In this document: positions 62,626 to 64,000 of the stretch, piece after piece | Layout: each line of letters starts with the position of its first letter | Position numbering within the stretch: position 1 is the stretch's first letter | DNA from: Paraburkholderia caledonica NBRC 102488 | GTDB taxonomy: Bacteria > Pseudomonadota > Gammaproteobacteria > Burkholderiales > Burkholderiaceae | Length of the DNA stretch: 64,000 bases | NCBI RefSeq assembly: GCF_000685095.1 | Contig: NZ_BAYE01000008.1 | Span: forward strand, 186,001-250,000 | Direction: 5' to 3' | Program-made: the position numbers and the translations under genes | The notes under the pieces: model-generated | Databases searched by the model: none | What the model was told of the DNA's origin: nothing | Seen by the model: only the letters and a program-made list of their open reading frames with translations

Positions 62626-64000
62626 ATGACCCATTCCATCCACGGCAGTAAACGCTGGCTCGCGCTGATGGTGCTGTGCCTCGGTGTGCTCATGATCGTG
62701 CTGGATACGACAATCGTGAACGTCGCTTTGCCGTCCATCGCTGCGGATCTCGGCTTCACGGAAACATCGCTCGTGTGGGTCGTCAACGCGTACATGCTGA
62801 CGTTCGGCGGCTGTCTGCTGCTCGGTGGACGGCTCGGCGATCTGTACGGTCATCGCAGATTGTTTCTCGGCGGCATTACGCTCTTCACCGTGGCATCGCT
62901 CGCGTGCGGCCTCGCCAACTCGCAGATCCTGCTGATCTGCGCGCGCGCCGTGCAGGGTCTGGGCGGCGCTATCGTGTCGGCCGTGTCGCTGTCGCTGATC
63001 ATGAATCTGTTCACCGAGCCAGGCGAACGTGCGAAAGCGATGGGCGTGTATGGCTTCGTCTGCGCGGGCGGCGGCAGCATCGGCGTGCTGCTCGGCGGAT
63101 TGCTGACCAACCTGCTGAGCTGGCATTGGATCTTCCTCGTCAATCTGCCGATTGGCATCGCCGTGTACGCGCTGTGCGTCGCACTGCTGCCGTCCGCGCG
63201 CGGTCATGCGCATGGCGAACGGCTCGACGTAGCCGGCGCCGTGTCGGTCACGGTTTCGTTGATGCTCGCCGTCTATGCCGTGGTCAACGGCAACGAAGCC
63301 GGCTGGACATCGGCGCAAACGCTCGGCTTGCTGCTCGTCGCGCTTGCGTTGCTCGCCGTGTTCCTGATCATCGAGTCGCGCGTTCAGCATCCGTTGATGC
63401 CGCTCGGGCTGTTCCGCCTGCGTAACGTGGCGACCGCGAATGTGGTCGGCGTGCTGTGGGCCGCTGCCATGTTCGCGTGGTTCTTCATTTCCGCGCTGTA
63501 TTTGCAGCGCGTGCTCGGGTATCGGCCGCTGCAAGTCGGGCTCGCGTTTTTGCCGGCCAACCTCATCATGGGATTCTTTTCGCTCGGGCTGTCGGCGCGC
63601 GTGGTGATGCGCTTCGGTCTGCGTATTCCGCTCGCGGTGGGTCTGCTGGTTGCCGCGTGCGGTCTTGCGCTGTTCGCGCGCGCGCCGGTGGGCGGCAGCT
63701 TCATCGTCGATGTGTTGCCCGGCATGATGCTGCTCGGCTTCGGCGCGGGCATCGCGTTCAATCCCGTGTTGCTCGCAGCGATGAGCGACGTCGATCCCGC
63801 CGATTCGGGACTCGCGTCGGGCATCGTCAATACGTCGTTCATGATGGGCGGCGCACTCGGCCTCGCGGTGCTCGCGAGTCTCGCGGCCGCGCGCAGCGGT
63901 GACTTGCTGGCGACGCAAAACGCGCTCGCCGCGCTCAACAGCGGCTATCACGTGGCGTTTGCCTTCGGCGCGATTTTCGCGGCGGCGGCGGGCGTGATCG
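62626..64000 (+). CDS. DHA2-type (EmrB/QacA) MFS efflux transporter, 3' end outside window
   Basis: 458 residues are visible from the ATG at 62626 (RBS CAGGAG, 8 bases). The frame runs to the window edge with no stop. Motif D1 of 14-helix transporters: LDTTIVNVALPSIAADLGF (about 26-44). Motif A: GGRLGDLYGHRRLFLGG. Motif B: ICARAVQGLGGAIVSA. Motif C: GVYGFVCAGGGSIGVLLGGL. It exports drugs or toxic compounds against protons. A long minus-strand open frame over the same DNA is an artefact of GC-rich codons. Confidence 0.88.
   Translation, partial: MTHSIHGSKRWLALMVLCLGVLMIVLDTTIVNVALPSIAADLGFTETSLVWVVNAYMLTFGGCLLLGGRLGDLYGHRRLFLGGITLFTVASLACGLANSQILLICARAVQGLGGAIVSAVSLSLIMNLFTEPGERAKAMGVYGFVCAGGGSIGVLLGGLLTNLLSWHWIFLVNLPIGIAVYALCVALLPSARGHAHGERLDVAGAVSVTVSLMLAVYAVVNGNEAGWTSAQTLGLLLVALALLAVFLIIESRVQHPLMPLGLFRLRNVATANVVGVLWAAAMFAWFFISALYLQRVLGYRPLQVGLAFLPANLIMGFFSLGLSARVVMRFGLRIPLAVGLLVAACGLALFARAPVGGSFIVDVLPGMMLLGFGAGIAFNPVLLAAMSDVDPADSGLASGIVNTSFMMGGALGLAVLASLAAARSGDLLATQNALAALNSGYHVAFAFGAIFAAAAGVI

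Noticed and set aside
62482..63951. A 489-codon minus-strand open frame rich in His, Gln, Arg and Glu
   Set aside because: It lies opposite the DHA2 transporter, whose motifs are unmistakable; low-complexity composition marks it as a shadow.

Overview
The window is GC-rich, densely coded and has strongly GC3-biased genes. Its families (FtrA/GlxA AraC regulators, DUF1697, DUF2182, DUF899, a GlpSTPQUV-type transporter, a CoA-dependent 2-aminobenzoate cluster, YSC84-type and LssY_C lipoproteins, a short Rhs protein) point to a beta-proteobacterium of the Burkholderiaceae, most like Paraburkholderia or Caballeronia. The mix of catabolic operons, paired regulator/enzyme genes and decaying stress genes suggests a secondary replicon, but that is inference. 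I saw no tRNA, rRNA, CRISPR array or intact transposase.

Layout. 0-5.5 kb: the end of an enoyl-CoA hydratase, a glycine-zipper protein, a Tat-exported purple-acid-type phosphatase and a membrane GGDEF/EAL protein. 5.8-11.9 kb: a complete six-gene ABC importer operon of the glycerol GlpSTPQUV type with a clear terminator; its two ATPases carry complementary defects. 11.9-26.8 kb: ordinary accessory genes, namely DUF1697, DUF899/DUF2182, an HTH regulator with a beta-propeller protein, two GlxA-type AraC regulators, a LysR regulator, three SDRs, an EamA and an MHS transporter, a metallo-beta-lactamase-fold hydrolase and a rhodanese. 27.4-31.1 kb: a tightly coupled operon of two LssY_C-domain lipoproteins and an alpha/beta-hydrolase lipoprotein.

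31-47 kb is a stress and envelope region with much decay. It has small lipoproteins, a BON protein, DUF2092 plus a Gln/Ser-rich secreted protein, a TAXI-type binding protein and a GH63/GH13 glycosidase pair. Among these lie broken genes: an outer-membrane efflux fragment, a DUF4440-like fragment, a histidine-kinase/LuxR-regulator fusion remnant, a truncated AI-2E-family permease and an internally deleted phospholipase D. Three perfect and two near-perfect GGAC-N4-GTCC dyads lie here or just upstream. They look like sites for a FixJ/DosR-type response regulator, and the only such regulator seen nearby is the broken one.

47-58 kb: a MocR/PdxR regulator pseudogene with an internal inverted segment and an AraC tail remnant precede a strong promoter and a nine-gene operon. 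The operon encodes the hybrid CoA-dependent 2-aminobenzoate (anthranilate) pathway: a 2-aminobenzoyl-CoA monooxygenase/reductase-type fusion, SDR, MarR regulator, enoyl-CoA hydratase, acyl-CoA dehydrogenase, thioesterase, RidA, aryl-CoA ligase, and a dienelactone hydrolase-SnoaL fusion. 58-62.2 kb: a glutathione S-transferase, then an exported Rhs-repeat protein with a coupled immunity-like gene, a second immunity-like paralogue without its own Rhs gene, and a 48-bp duplicated piece of the GST gene. 62.6 kb to the end: the start of a DHA2-type MFS efflux pump that runs out of the window.
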